DNA from: Cellulomonas sp. KH9
Lineage (GTDB): Bacteria; Actinomycetota; Actinomycetes; Actinomycetales; Cellulomonadaceae
DNA length: 64,000 nt
Assembly (NCBI RefSeq): GCF_900114185.1
Contig: NZ_FOSE01000001.1
Span: 1,079,749 to 1,143,748, forward strand
Reading direction: 5' to 3'
This document shows positions 55,478-63,939 of this stretch, piece after piece; the first letter of the stretch is position 1, and every line of letters starts with the position of its first letter. Below the pieces are notes generated by a model. It was given only the letters and a program-made list of their open reading frames with translations, was not told where the DNA came from and searched no databases. A program made the translations under genes and the position numbers.

Positions 55478-56158
55478 ATGAAGAACAGGACCAAGGGCGT
55501 CATCGCCGGGGCAGCCGGCGTCGCCCTCCTGGCCGGCGGCACGACCTTCGCGCTGTGGAGCGACAGCGCCTCGGTCGCCGGCGGCGTGATCACGAACGGC
55601 AACCTGGACGTCGCGCCGGTGGGCACGCCCGCCTGGCAGGACGTATCGGACGACCGCGCCGACGGCCCGCACGCCATCGACATCGACACCTGGCGGATGG
55701 TCCCCGGCGACGTGGCCGAGGGCACGTACGGGTTCCAGGTCGCGCTCGAGGGTGACAACCTCGTCGCCGAGCTGAAGGTCGACACCGCGGACCCCGCGGC
55801 GACGCTGCCGACGGGCATGAGCGTCACGTACGACGTCCGCGACGCCGACGGCAAGGTCCTGGCGAGCGACGTCGCCCTGGGCGCGGACACCACGCTCCGC
55901 TTCCGGGCACCCCGCGAGGGGCGGGCCGCCGGCAGCCCGACCGACACCGACGCCGTCGTCGTGGACCGGACCGAGGTGAAGACCGGTGCCGACGCCACCG
56001 CGAACCTCACGGTCGTGGTGACCGCGACCTTCGCCTACGGGACGCCCGACCAGGTGTCCGTGCAGGAGACGACCACCCTCGGCGGCCTCGCGGTCACCCT
56101 GGAGCAGGTGCGCTCGGGGACGGACTTCACGGCCACGACGCCCACGCCCGCGCCGTGA
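55478..56158 (+). CDS. TasA/camelysin-like exported protein (cassette 2, gene 2)
   Basis: A 226-residue paralogue of the protein at 49137: the two share TKGxIAGxAGxALLAGGxTFAxWSDSA, with SipW-type signal, then GGVITxGNLDxxPVG and LEGDNLxAxL. The rest of the mature domain is more diverged and ends in a Thr/Pro-rich tail. Predicted to be cleaved by the SipW-type peptidase and to form, or belong to, an extracellular fibre; that function is inferred from the TasA family. ATG 55478. A strong hairpin follows the stop. Confidence 0.85.
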   Translation: MKNRTKGVIAGAAGVALLAGGTTFALWSDSASVAGGVITNGNLDVAPVGTPAWQDVSDDRADGPHAIDIDTWRMVPGDVAEGTYGFQVALEGDNLVAELKVDTADPAATLPTGMSVTYDVRDADGKVLASDVALGADTTLRFRAPREGRAAGSPTDTDAVVVDRTEVKTGADATANLTVVVTATFAYGTPDQVSVQETTTLGGLAVTLEQVRSGTDFTATTPTPAP

Positions 56159-56163
56159 CCGCA

Positions 56164-56197
56164 CGTGGTGGGGCGGGTCGGCGCCCGCCCCACCACG
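56164..56197 (+). other. Hairpin between TasA-like gene and sipW (cassette 2)
   Basis: A perfect 14-bp stem (CGTGGTGGGGCGGG with its complement) closes a 6-base loop five bases after the stop. It matches the hairpin at 49806 in position but not in sequence. The rest of the gap to 56325 is C-rich with imperfect CCCGCACCCC repeats. Confidence 0.7.
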
Positions 56198-56324
56198 ACG
56201 CGTCCCCGACGGAGCCGAGCAGCACACCCGCCCCGCCCCGCCCGCACCCCGCCGGGTCCCGAACCCGCCCGCACCCCACCGGGCCCCCGTGCCCGCCCCA
56301 CCTGCCCTCGGAGAGGAGGACGTC

Positions 56325-56969
56325 GTGAGCACCCGCAAGGCCTGCCGACGCGACAGCCGACGCACCCGCGCCCTGTCCGCGCTGACCACGTGCGCGCTGC
56401 TCGCGGTGCTCGCCGCCGTCGTCGCGCTCGCGGTGGTCCCGCGGCTCCTGGGCGGCGCCGCCCTCACCGTGCTCACTGGCTCGATGGTGCCGACGTACCA
56501 GCCCGGCGACGTGGTCGTCGTGCGCGGTGTGGAGGACGCCGCGGCCGAGGTCGAGGTCGGCGACGTCGTGACGTTCCAGCCCGTGTCCGACGACCCCGCG
56601 CTGGTCACGCACCGCGTGGTGGGCAAGAGCCTCACCTCGGACGGCACCGCGTTCGTCACCCGTGGTGACGCCAACACCGCGGACGACGACCCGCTGCTGC
56701 CCGAGCAGATCAAGGGCATCGCGGTCTACCACGTGCCGTTCGTGGGGCACGTGTCGCTGTGGCTCGGCGGACACCGAGGAACTCTCGTGGTCGCCGTCGC
56801 GGGCGCGCTGATCACCTACTCGGTGCTCATGCTCCTGCGCCCTGAGAGGGCCCCGGCCCCGATCCCGGGGCCCGGTCCGATCGGGCGTCGAGGCGACGAC
56901 CTGTCCGGCGCCCCCCGGGGCGACCGGACCGACGCAGCCCCCGTCCCCACCCCAGGAGGTGCACCATGA
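56325..56969 (+). CDS. sipW: Signal peptidase I, SipW type (cassette 2, gene 3)
   Basis: A 214-residue paralogue of the peptidase at 49891. Both share LTGSMVPTYxPGDVVVVRGV, here with Ser53, then LVTHRVV with His96 and TRGDAN with Asp115, and membrane helices at both ends. The C-terminal tail is Pro/Arg/Gly-rich instead of acidic. The presence of two peptidases suggests each serves its own cassette. GTG 56325 follows GGAGAGGAGG; the stop overlaps gene 4 (ATGA). Confidence 0.9.
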   Translation: MSTRKACRRDSRRTRALSALTTCALLAVLAAVVALAVVPRLLGGAALTVLTGSMVPTYQPGDVVVVRGVEDAAAEVEVGDVVTFQPVSDDPALVTHRVVGKSLTSDGTAFVTRGDANTADDDPLLPEQIKGIAVYHVPFVGHVSLWLGGHRGTLVVAVAGALITYSVLMLLRPERAPAPIPGPGPIGRRGDDLSGAPRGDRTDAAPVPTPGGAP

Positions 56970-57616
56970 GCCGACGCCGCGACGCGACGAGGCTCGCGAT
57001 CACGGGGGTCGTGGTCGCAGCACTGGCCGCCGGGTCGACCTACGCCCTGTGGGGGCGTGACGGCACCGGAGCCGGCGGGCTCGTCCGCAACGGTGACATC
57101 GGCGTCGAGCTCGTCGGTGACGCGGCCTGGCAGGAGACGAGCGTGGACGTGGCCGCCGCCGACCGGCGTGCCGGCACGGTCCGGGACGGCGTGATCGGTC
57201 ACCTGGCCACGCCGGGGGACACGCTCGTCGTCACGCAGGGCTTCCGGCCGCGGCTCGAGGGTGACAACCTCGCCGCCCGGGTGACCGTCGCGTGGGCCGA
57301 GGGGTTCACCCCGCCGGCCGGCCTGACGGCGACGTACGTGGTGGTGGACCCCGACGGGAGGGCGACCGCGCCGACGGCCCTGGGGGCCGCCGTCGTCGTG
57401 CCGTCCGCGCCCGACACCCTGACCCCGGCGCAGGTCGCCGCGTGGGACGACGCGTCGTGGCAGGTCGTGGTGACGGCGCACGTGACGGGCGACGTCCCGC
57501 TGCTGGTGCCCGACGGCGGCGCGGTCCCGACCGTCGACCAGGCACCCGCGGCCGCGCTCGGCGGCATCCGGATCGAGCTCGCGCAGGTGCGCGACGGGGA
57601 GGGGTTCACCTCATGA
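56966..57616 (+). CDS. SipW-type signal protein (cassette 2, gene 4)
   Basis: A 216-residue protein with a signal ending in AAGSTYALWGRDG and a mature part with RNGDIGVELVGDAAW and PRLEGDNLAARV. It is the paralogue of the 202-residue protein at 50538; the C-termini also align (QVRDGEGFT with QVRAGDGFT). Probably a minor component of the exported structure. ATG overlaps the peptidase gene by four bases. Confidence 0.8.
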   Translation: MSRRRDATRLAITGVVVAALAAGSTYALWGRDGTGAGGLVRNGDIGVELVGDAAWQETSVDVAAADRRAGTVRDGVIGHLATPGDTLVVTQGFRPRLEGDNLAARVTVAWAEGFTPPAGLTATYVVVDPDGRATAPTALGAAVVVPSAPDTLTPAQVAAWDDASWQVVVTAHVTGDVPLLVPDGGAVPTVDQAPAAALGGIRIELAQVRDGEGFTS

Positions 57617-58317
57617 CGACCCATGTCCGTCCCCCCGTGCGCCGCCGTGCGACGACGCTGGTCGTCCTGGCCGCGGCGCTGCTGGGCCTCGGCGTCGGCG
57701 GGACCGCCGCGCTGTGGCGCGACGCCGTCGACGTGGACGCGCGCGTCCCGCTCGGTGTCGCCGTCTTCGGCGCCGGCGCGCCGGGCCAGGTGTCCTACGC
57801 GACGTCCGGGAGCACGGGCGTGGCGTACACGTTCGGGCCCGAGGAGGCGCGGACCCTGCACAGCGCGGGCGCCGTGGCGATCCCCGTGCAGGTCGACTCG
57901 CTGGCGCAGGGCAACCACGGCCTGACGTACACGGTCGAGCCGTCCGTCGTCGGCGGGCTGTTCGGCCGGTCCACGTGGACGCTCACGCAGGTGGCGTCGG
58001 CGCAGGCGTGCACGACCTCCGTGACCGGGGACTCCGCCCGCACGTCGACGCCGTGGGAGGCGACCTACACGGACGCCGTCGCGCCGACCTCCGAGTACTG
58101 GTGCCTGGTGGCGCGGTGGGCCCCCGTCTCCGGCACGCACGAGGACACCGTGACGGCCACGGGCAGCGTCACCGTGCCCGGCGTCGGCGACCCCGTCACC
58201 GTCACCGGGAGCGACACCTGGTCGGCGACGGTGGTCGAGGACGTCGACCCGGCCGACGAGCCCGAGCACACCCTGACGTTCACCTTCCGCACGTTCCGAC
58301 CCGGGGAGCAGCCGTGA
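57613..58317 (+). CDS. SipW-type signal protein with central beta domain (cassette 2, gene 5)
   Basis: A 234-residue paralogue of the protein at 51143. The signal has a hydrophobic core (residues 13-32) and ends in GGTAALWRDAV. Shared segments are VAVFGAGAP, VDSLAQGNHGLTYTV and SEYWCLVARW, and both end in TFTFRTFRPGE-like sequence. ATG overlaps gene 4 by four bases and the stop overlaps gene 6 (GTGA). Function unknown. Confidence 0.78.
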   Translation: MTTHVRPPVRRRATTLVVLAAALLGLGVGGTAALWRDAVDVDARVPLGVAVFGAGAPGQVSYATSGSTGVAYTFGPEEARTLHSAGAVAIPVQVDSLAQGNHGLTYTVEPSVVGGLFGRSTWTLTQVASAQACTTSVTGDSARTSTPWEATYTDAVAPTSEYWCLVARWAPVSGTHEDTVTATGSVTVPGVGDPVTVTGSDTWSATVVEDVDPADEPEHTLTFTFRTFRPGEQP

Positions 58318-59141
58318 CACGCGCGCGCACCGCCGCCGGGGCCGCACTGGTCCCGGCCCTGGCGCTGGCCACCGTCCTCGCGTCCGGCGGTGCCGCGGCG
58401 GCCTCGCCGACCGCCGTCGGCCCTGCCGCTGCAGCCGCCGCGGTACCCGCCACTGCGGCCGGCGCGGCAGCGACGGCCCTGGACACCCGGTGGCAGACGC
58501 CCACCGTCTCCCTGGCGTGGGACGGGTCGACGGTGGTGACCGCCGACGAGTCCTTCGTCGGCGTCCCCGTGACCGTGCCGGGCGACCGTGCCGTGCGGAC
58601 CCTGCGCGTGCGCAACGACGGCGCCACGGCGGGGACCCTGCGCGCCTGGGTCCAGCAGGTCGAGATCGCGCCGGCCGCGGTCGACGACCCCTTCTACGAC
58701 GACCTGCGGCTCGACTGGTCCACGGCGTCGGGCACCGGTGCGGCCTCGTTCCGCGACCTGGCGGCCGCGCGGCGCACGCGGGTCGCGCAGGTGCCCCTCG
58801 CGGTGGGCGAGAGCACCGTGATCGAGGTCGGGTACGCCTTCCCGCTCGCGGCGACCAGCGGCAACCGTGCCGCGGTCGGCGCCCGCCAGGCGTCGTTCGT
58901 GGTGCACCTGGAGATCGGCGGCGACCTGCCCGGGTCGACGCCCGGCGCGGACCCGGACCCGGGCCCGGTGCCCGGTCCGGGGACCGGCCCGACCACGGGC
59001 CCGCTGGCCATGACCGGGGCGGACCTGGCGCGCACCGCGCTCATCGCGCTCGGTGCCGTCGGCACCGGCGGGCTGCTGGTCGCCGGGGTGCGTCGTCGGC
59101 GCCGGCCGGACGGTGCGTCGGGGCTCCGCGGGCCCTCCTGA
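58314..59141 (+). CDS. LAxTG-anchored surface protein (cassette 2, gene 6)
   Basis: A 275-residue paralogue of the protein at 51862. It has a signal peptide and Ala-rich linker, then WQTPTVSLAWDGSTV and VRNDGATAGTLRAWVQQVE matching its counterpart, a Pro/Gly/Asp-rich stalk, and the sorting signal LAMTG (231-235) with hydrophobic helix and Arg tail. It should be linked to the cell wall by a class E-type sortase encoded elsewhere. It closes the second cassette. Confidence 0.82.
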   Translation: MTRARTAAGAALVPALALATVLASGGAAAASPTAVGPAAAAAAVPATAAGAAATALDTRWQTPTVSLAWDGSTVVTADESFVGVPVTVPGDRAVRTLRVRNDGATAGTLRAWVQQVEIAPAAVDDPFYDDLRLDWSTASGTGAASFRDLAAARRTRVAQVPLAVGESTVIEVGYAFPLAATSGNRAAVGARQASFVVHLEIGGDLPGSTPGADPDPGPVPGPGTGPTTGPLAMTGADLARTALIALGAVGTGGLLVAGVRRRRRPDGASGLRGPS

Positions 59142-59162
59142 CGGGACCGCGTCCAGGAAGGA

Positions 59163-59192
59163 TGCGGTGCCGCGCCGTCTGCGGGGTAGTCT
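59163..59192 (+). promoter_or_regulatory. Candidate promoter of secY
   Basis: TAGTCT (59187-59192), the same -10 as in the rplJ promoter, lies 73 bp before secY; the best -35 (TGCGGT, 18 bp upstream) is weak. secY needs its own promoter here because it is cut off from the spc operon. Confidence 0.45.
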
Positions 59193-59264
59193 CTACCGGC
59201 GGTCCGTCCCGCTCTTCGACGGCGACGGGGTCTGAGGACGGCCCACACAGCAGGAGGACGACAG

Positions 59265-60560
59265 GTGCTAGGTGCATTCGTTCGGGCGTTCAGGACGCCC
59301 GACCTGCGGCGCAAGCTGCTCTTCACCATCGGCATGATGGTGCTGTTCCGCATCGGGTCGTTCCTGCCGACCCCTGGGGTGAGCTACCCGAACGTGCAGG
59401 CCTGCATCGAGCAGACCGCCGAGAGCGACCTGCTGGGGCTGGTGAACCTCTTCAGCGGCGGTGCGCTGCTGCAGCTCTCGGTCTTCTCGCTCGGGATCAT
59501 GCCGTACATCACCGCGAGCATCATCATCCAGCTCCTGCGCGTGGTGATCCCCAAGTTCGAGGAGCTCCACAAGGAGGGGCAGTCCGGCACCGCGAAGCTG
59601 ACGCAGTACACGCGGTACCTGACCATCGGGCTCGCCGTCCTGCAGTCGACGACGATCATCACCTTCGCGCGCAGCGGCAACCTGTTCCAGGGCTGCTCGC
59701 TCGAGGTCATCCCGGACGACAGCCCGATCACCCTGCTGATCATGGTCATCACCATGACCGCGGGCACCGGCCTCATCATGTGGCTCGGTGAGCTCATCAC
59801 CGAGCGCGGTGTCGGCAACGGCATGTCGCTGCTCATCTTCACGTCCATCGCCGCGTCGTTCCCCGGCGCCATGTGGTCGATCGCCGGCGGCGCCGGCGGT
59901 GTCGGCAAGTTCATCGCCGTCCTGGCGATCGTCGTGCTGGTCATCGGCCTGGTCGTGTTCGTCGAGCAGTCGCAGCGCCGGGTGCCCGTGCAGTACGCCA
60001 AGCGCATGGTCGGCCGCCGCATGTACGGCGGGTCGAGCACCTACATCCCGATCAAGATCAACATGGCCGGCGTCATCCCCGTGATCTTCGCGTCGTCGCT
60101 GCTCGCGGTGCCCACGCTGATCGCGCAGTTCGGTGACCCGACCGCGGGCTGGGTGCAGTGGATCAGCGTGAACCTGGCGGACCCGGGCGCGCCCCTGCAC
60201 ATGGCGCTCTACGTCGTCCTCATCATCTTCTTCTGCTACTTCTACACGGCGATCACGTTCAACCCGGACGAGGTCGCGGACAACATGAAGAAGTACGGCG
60301 GCTTCATCCCGGGCATCCGGGCCGGCCGCCCCACCGCGGAGTACCTCGACTACGTCATCACGCGGATCACGGCACCGGGCTCGCTCTACCTCGCCATGGT
60401 CGCCCTGATCCCCATGATCGCGTTCATCGTGCTCGGGGTCGGCTCCAACATCCCGTTCGGCGGCGCGTCCATCCTCATCGTGGTCGGCGTCGGCCTCGAG
60501 ACCGTCAAGCAGATCGAGTCCCAGCTGCAGCAGCGGCACTACGAAGGGTTCTTGCGTTGA
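59265..60560 (+). CDS. secY: Protein translocase subunit SecY
   Basis: 431 residues, ten predicted membrane helices, the channel of the Sec translocon. Conserved elements include the plug region after TM1 and the cytoplasmic loop RRVPVQYAKRMVGRRMYGG. GTG 59265 follows CAGGAGGAC. In E. coli secY directly follows rplO; here the surface-protein cassettes lie between. The stop overlaps the adk start (TTGA). Confidence 0.97.
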   Translation: MLGAFVRAFRTPDLRRKLLFTIGMMVLFRIGSFLPTPGVSYPNVQACIEQTAESDLLGLVNLFSGGALLQLSVFSLGIMPYITASIIIQLLRVVIPKFEELHKEGQSGTAKLTQYTRYLTIGLAVLQSTTIITFARSGNLFQGCSLEVIPDDSPITLLIMVITMTAGTGLIMWLGELITERGVGNGMSLLIFTSIAASFPGAMWSIAGGAGGVGKFIAVLAIVVLVIGLVVFVEQSQRRVPVQYAKRMVGRRMYGGSSTYIPIKINMAGVIPVIFASSLLAVPTLIAQFGDPTAGWVQWISVNLADPGAPLHMALYVVLIIFFCYFYTAITFNPDEVADNMKKYGGFIPGIRAGRPTAEYLDYVITRITAPGSLYLAMVALIPMIAFIVLGVGSNIPFGGASILIVVGVGLETVKQIESQLQQRHYEGFLR

Positions 60561-61135
60561 GTGCACGTCTCGTCCTGCTCGGCCCCCCCGGAGCGGGGAA
60601 GGGTACGCAGGCCGTCCGTCTGGCGGAGCGGCTGGGTGTCCCGGCCATCTCGACGGGCGACATCTTCCGGTCGAACATCAAGAACGGCACCGAGCTCGGG
60701 CGTCGGGTGCAGGACATCACCGCGTCCGGTGCGCTCGTCCCGGACGAGCTGACGAACGAGCTGGTGCGCGACCGTCTGGCGCAGGCCGACGCGGTCGACG
60801 GGTTCCTGCTGGACGGGTACCCGCGCAACGTGGCCCAGGTCGCGGCGCTGGACGAGATCCTCGCCGTGACCGGCCGCGGGATCGACCTCGCGATCGAGCT
60901 GACGGTGGACCCGCAGGTGGTCATCGAGCGGCTGACGAACCGCGCGCAGATCGAGGGGCGGGCGGACGACACCGAGGACGTCATCCGTCACCGGCTCGGG
61001 GTCTACGCCGAGCAGACGGCCCCGATCTCGCAGGTGTACGCGGCGCGCGGCCTGCTCGTGCAGGTGGACGGCCTCGGCGAGGTCGACGACGTCACGGCCC
61101 GGCTCCTCGCGGCGCTGAGCCCCGTCCTGCCCTGA
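60557..61135 (+). CDS. adk: Adenylate kinase
   Basis: 192 residues with P-loop GPPGAGKGTQ, the NMP-binding STGDIFR, GFLLDGYPRN and the short LID form (RAQIEGRADDTEDVIRHR). It equilibrates ATP, ADP and AMP in the cytoplasm. The TTG at 60557 overlaps the secY stop and is the only start that fits the reading frame, giving MSARLVLLGPPG. Confidence 0.96.
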   Translation: MSARLVLLGPPGAGKGTQAVRLAERLGVPAISTGDIFRSNIKNGTELGRRVQDITASGALVPDELTNELVRDRLAQADAVDGFLLDGYPRNVAQVAALDEILAVTGRGIDLAIELTVDPQVVIERLTNRAQIEGRADDTEDVIRHRLGVYAEQTAPISQVYAARGLLVQVDGLGEVDDVTARLLAALSPVLP

Positions 61136-61145
61136 GGGCCCGGTC

Positions 61146-61979
61146 GTGTTCGGTCGCGAGCGCATCGAGTACAAGACCCCGGAGCAGGTCGCGGTCATGC
61201 GGCGTGCCGGCCTGGTGGTCGCGGACGCGCTGGACGCCGTGCGGGCGGCGCTGGCCCCGGGCGTGACGACGGCGGAGCTGGACGCGGTCGCGGAGGACGT
61301 CATCCGGTCCGCCGGTGCCACGCCGTCGTTCCTCGGGTACCACGGGTACCCGGCGTCGCTGTGCGTCTCCGTCAACGAGGAGATCGTCCACGGCATCCCG
61401 GGCTCCCGGGTGCTGCGTCCCGGTGACGTCGTCTCCGTGGACTGCGGGGCGATCGTCGACGGCTGGCACGGCGACTCGGCGTTCTCGGCCGTGCTGGACC
61501 CGGCCGACCCCGCGGACCTCGCGCTGGTGAGCACCACCGAGGACGCGCTGTGGGCCGGCATCGCCGCCCTCGCGACGGGGGAGCGGCTGGGTGCGGTCGG
61601 CGAGGCCGTCGAGGACGTCGTCGAGGCGGCCGCCGCCCGCACGGGGGGCGAGCCGTTCGGCATCGTCGAGGACTACGTCGGCCACGGCATCGGGACCGCG
61701 ATGCACCAGCCGCCCGACGTCCCGAACTACCGCACCCGCGATCGCGGCGCGCGGCTCCGGCCCGGGCTGTGCGTCGCCGTCGAGCCCATGCTCGTGCGCG
61801 GCGCGGAGGCGAACCACGTGCTGGGCGACGACTGGACCGTGGTGACCGACGACGGCTCGCGGGCCGCCCACTGGGAGCACACGGTCGCGCTGCTCGAGGA
61901 CGGCATCGTCGTGCTCACCGCGCGTGACGGCGGTGCCGAGCGGCTGCGGGCGCTCGGCGTGGAGGTCGCGGCGCTCTGA
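61146..61979 (+). CDS. map: Methionine aminopeptidase type I
   Basis: 277 residues with the five metal ligands of the pita-bread fold: Asp in [16 protein letters not shown] (two), His in GHGIGTAMH, Glu in AVEPML and Glu in HWEHTVA. It removes the initiator Met from new proteins. GTG 61146, ten bases after adk. The secY-adk-map order is conserved. Confidence 0.96.
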   Translation: MFGRERIEYKTPEQVAVMRRAGLVVADALDAVRAALAPGVTTAELDAVAEDVIRSAGATPSFLGYHGYPASLCVSVNEEIVHGIPGSRVLRPGDVVSVDCGAIVDGWHGDSAFSAVLDPADPADLALVSTTEDALWAGIAALATGERLGAVGEAVEDVVEAAAARTGGEPFGIVEDYVGHGIGTAMHQPPDVPNYRTRDRGARLRPGLCVAVEPMLVRGAEANHVLGDDWTVVTDDGSRAAHWEHTVALLEDGIVVLTARDGGAERLRALGVEVAAL

Positions 61980-62463
61980 CACCGCCGTGACCCGGCCCGT
62001 GCGCGGGCCCGCCCCCCGGCGACGCCGCGTCGCGCCCTGCGCGACGGCCCTGCCGGTACCGGCGCCGGCTGCGGCACCGTGGGGGAGCGGACGACGAGCA
62101 GGTCGTCCGGTCGCCGACGCGGGCCGGTCCCATGCCGCGACGCCCGTGCGTGGACGGTGTCCCCCGACGTCCGCGCACGGGCCGGGGGACGTCGGCCGGG
62201 GGCGTCGGCGTCGACCGCCGGAGCGCCGGCAGGCGCTCCGCGCGGGGGTGCGGCCCGAGCCGGGCGCGGGCCGGTACCGACCACCGTCGGGATGCCGTAT
62301 GATCGTTCGTTGGTTGTGTGCGCCGTTCATCGGCGACCAGTCACCCCTCGCTCGTCCGCGGGACCTGTCACGGTCCGGCGGCGTCCGGCACGTCTGCCGG
62401 CCGGTGGTGCGGGGTGGTACGACCACCTGCAGGACACGTCGAGCACGACAGTTAGCGGAGGAC
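61980..62463 (+). promoter_or_regulatory. Long map-infA intergenic region with infA promoter
   Basis: A short GGCCCG/CGGGCC hairpin lies close after map (61994-62009). Near the other end TATGAT (62298-62303) is a good -10, with a weak TACCGA -35 17 bp upstream, giving an infA leader of about 155 bases. No ORF here looks like a gene. Confidence 0.5.
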
Positions 62464-62685
62464 ATGGCCAAGAAGGACGGCGTCATCGAGATCGAGGGCA
62501 GCGTGATCGAGGCGCTCCCCAACGCGATGTTCCGCGTGGAGCTCGCGAACGGCCACAAGGTGCTGGCCCACATCTCGGGAAAGATGCGGCAGCACTACAT
62601 CCGCATCCTCCCCGAGGACCGGGTGGTCGTCGAGCTCAGCCCGTACGACCTGTCCCGCGGGCGCATCGTCTACCGCTACAAGTAA
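62464..62685 (+). CDS. infA: Translation initiation factor IF-1
   Basis: 73 residues, [19 protein letters not shown] to RGRIVYRYK, an OB-fold protein that binds the 30S A site during initiation. ATG 62464 follows GCGGAGG. It leads the infA-rpmJ-rpsM-rpsK unit. Confidence 0.98.
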   Translation: MAKKDGVIEIEGSVIEALPNAMFRVELANGHKVLAHISGKMRQHYIRILPEDRVVVELSPYDLSRGRIVYRYK

Positions 62686-62754
62686 CCACCACCATCGAGA
62701 CGCCGTCGGTCGGGCCCACGTGGCTCGGGACGCGGCGGCGGAGGAACGAACGCG

Positions 62755-62868
62755 ATGAAGGTCAAGCCGAGCGTCAAGAAGATCTGCGACAAGTGCAAGG
62801 TGATCCGCCGGCACGGTCGCGTCCAGGTGATCTGCGAGAACCTGCGCCACAAGCAGCGCCAGGGCTGA
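62755..62868 (+). CDS. rpmJ: 50S ribosomal protein L36
   Basis: 37 residues, [17 protein letters not shown] to RHKQRQG, too short for most ORF filters but unmistakable. The zinc ligands Cys11, Cys14, Cys27 and His32 are present, so this is the zinc-binding form. ATG 62755 follows GGAGGAACG. Confidence 0.97.
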   Translation: MKVKPSVKKICDKCKVIRRHGRVQVICENLRHKQRQG

Positions 62869-63037
62869 GCAGCACGCACCACCGGCCCGCACGGGCCAGC
62901 AAGCGCACCGCCGCTCCGTGACGACGGCCCCCGGGCCCGGTACCACGGTGAACCCCCAGCTCGGAGGCTGGGGCCCGCAGACTCGCGGGAGGACGGTGCG
63001 GCAGACCTCCGAACGCCGTACAGGAGCCACCAGGCAC

Positions 63038-63418
63038 ATGGCACGTCTCATCGGTGTCGACCTCCCCCGCGACAAGCGGGTCGAGGTCGCTCTCACCTAC
63101 ATCTTCGGGGTCGGGCGCACGCGTGCGCAGCAGACCCTGGCCGCCACGGGCATCAGCCCCGACGTCCGGGTCAAGGACCTGGGCGACAGCGAGCTGGTCG
63201 CGCTCCGCGACTACCTCGAGGGGAGCTTCAAGCTCGAGGGTGACCTCCGTCGCGAGATCGCCGCCGACATCCGCCGCAAGGTCGAGATCGGCAGCTACGA
63301 GGGTCTGCGTCACCGCCGCGGCCTCCCGGTGCGTGGTCAGCGCACCAAGACCAACGCGCGTACCCGCAAGGGCCCCAAGCGCACCGTCGCCGGCAAGAAG
63401 AAGGCCGGGCGCAAGTGA
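63038..63418 (+). CDS. rpsM: 30S ribosomal protein S13
   Basis: 126 residues, [19 protein letters not shown] to KKKAGRK. S13 forms bridges to the large subunit and contacts the P-site tRNA; the conserved [19 protein letters not shown] is present. The 169-bp gap after rpmJ contains a CCCCAGC/GCTGGGG hairpin (62954-62973). Confidence 0.98.
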   Translation: MARLIGVDLPRDKRVEVALTYIFGVGRTRAQQTLAATGISPDVRVKDLGDSELVALRDYLEGSFKLEGDLRREIAADIRRKVEIGSYEGLRHRRGLPVRGQRTKTNARTRKGPKRTVAGKKKAGRK

Positions 63419-63495
63419 CGTCGCGGGCCGGTCGCGCCAGCCGCTGACCGCCCGCCCGTCGGCCCACCGACCCGCAGACCTCGAGAGAAGAAGAG

Positions 63496-63897
63496 ATGCC
63501 TCCCAAGTCCCGCACCGCCGTGCGCAAGCCGCGCCGCAAGGAGAAGAAGAACGTCTCCCACGGCCAGGCGCACATCAAGAGCACGTTCAACAACACCATC
63601 GTCTCCATCACGGACCCCTCGGGTGCCGTGATCGCCTGGGCCTCGTCCGGCCAGGTGGGCTTCAAGGGCTCGCGCAAGTCGACCCCGTTCGCCGCGCAGC
63701 TCGCCGCCGAGGCCGCCGCGCGTCGTGCGCAGGAGCACGGCATGCGCAAGGTCGACGTCTTCGTCAAGGGCCCGGGCTCGGGCCGCGAGACGGCGATCCG
63801 GTCCCTGCAGGCCACCGGCCTCGAGGTCGGCTCGATCCAGGACGTGACGCCGCAGGCCCACAACGGCTGCCGTCCGCCCAAGCGTCGCCGCGTCTGA
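63496..63897 (+). CDS. rpsK: 30S ribosomal protein S11
   Basis: 133 residues, starting [19 protein letters not shown] and ending in [16 protein letters not shown], the standard S11 C-terminus. S11 lines the mRNA exit region of the platform. ATG 63496. rpsD, rpoA and rplQ would be expected beyond the window. Confidence 0.98.
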   Translation: MPPKSRTAVRKPRRKEKKNVSHGQAHIKSTFNNTIVSITDPSGAVIAWASSGQVGFKGSRKSTPFAAQLAAEAAARRAQEHGMRKVDVFVKGPGSGRETAIRSLQATGLEVGSIQDVTPQAHNGCRPPKRRRV

Positions 63898-63908
63898 CCC
63901 GCGTACGG

Positions 63909-63939
63909 CCGGGACGGTGCCTCGCGGCACCTGTCCCGG
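63909..63939 (+). terminator. Hairpin after rpsK
   Basis: CCGGGAC and GGTGCC pair with GGCACC and GTCCCGG around a TCGC loop. It may be a terminator or an attenuator before the expected downstream genes. Confidence 0.55.

Noticed and set aside
47167..59141. Mobile element or prophage carrying the surface cassettes
   Set aside because: No transposase, integrase, terminal repeats or target duplication is seen, and GC content matches the backbone.
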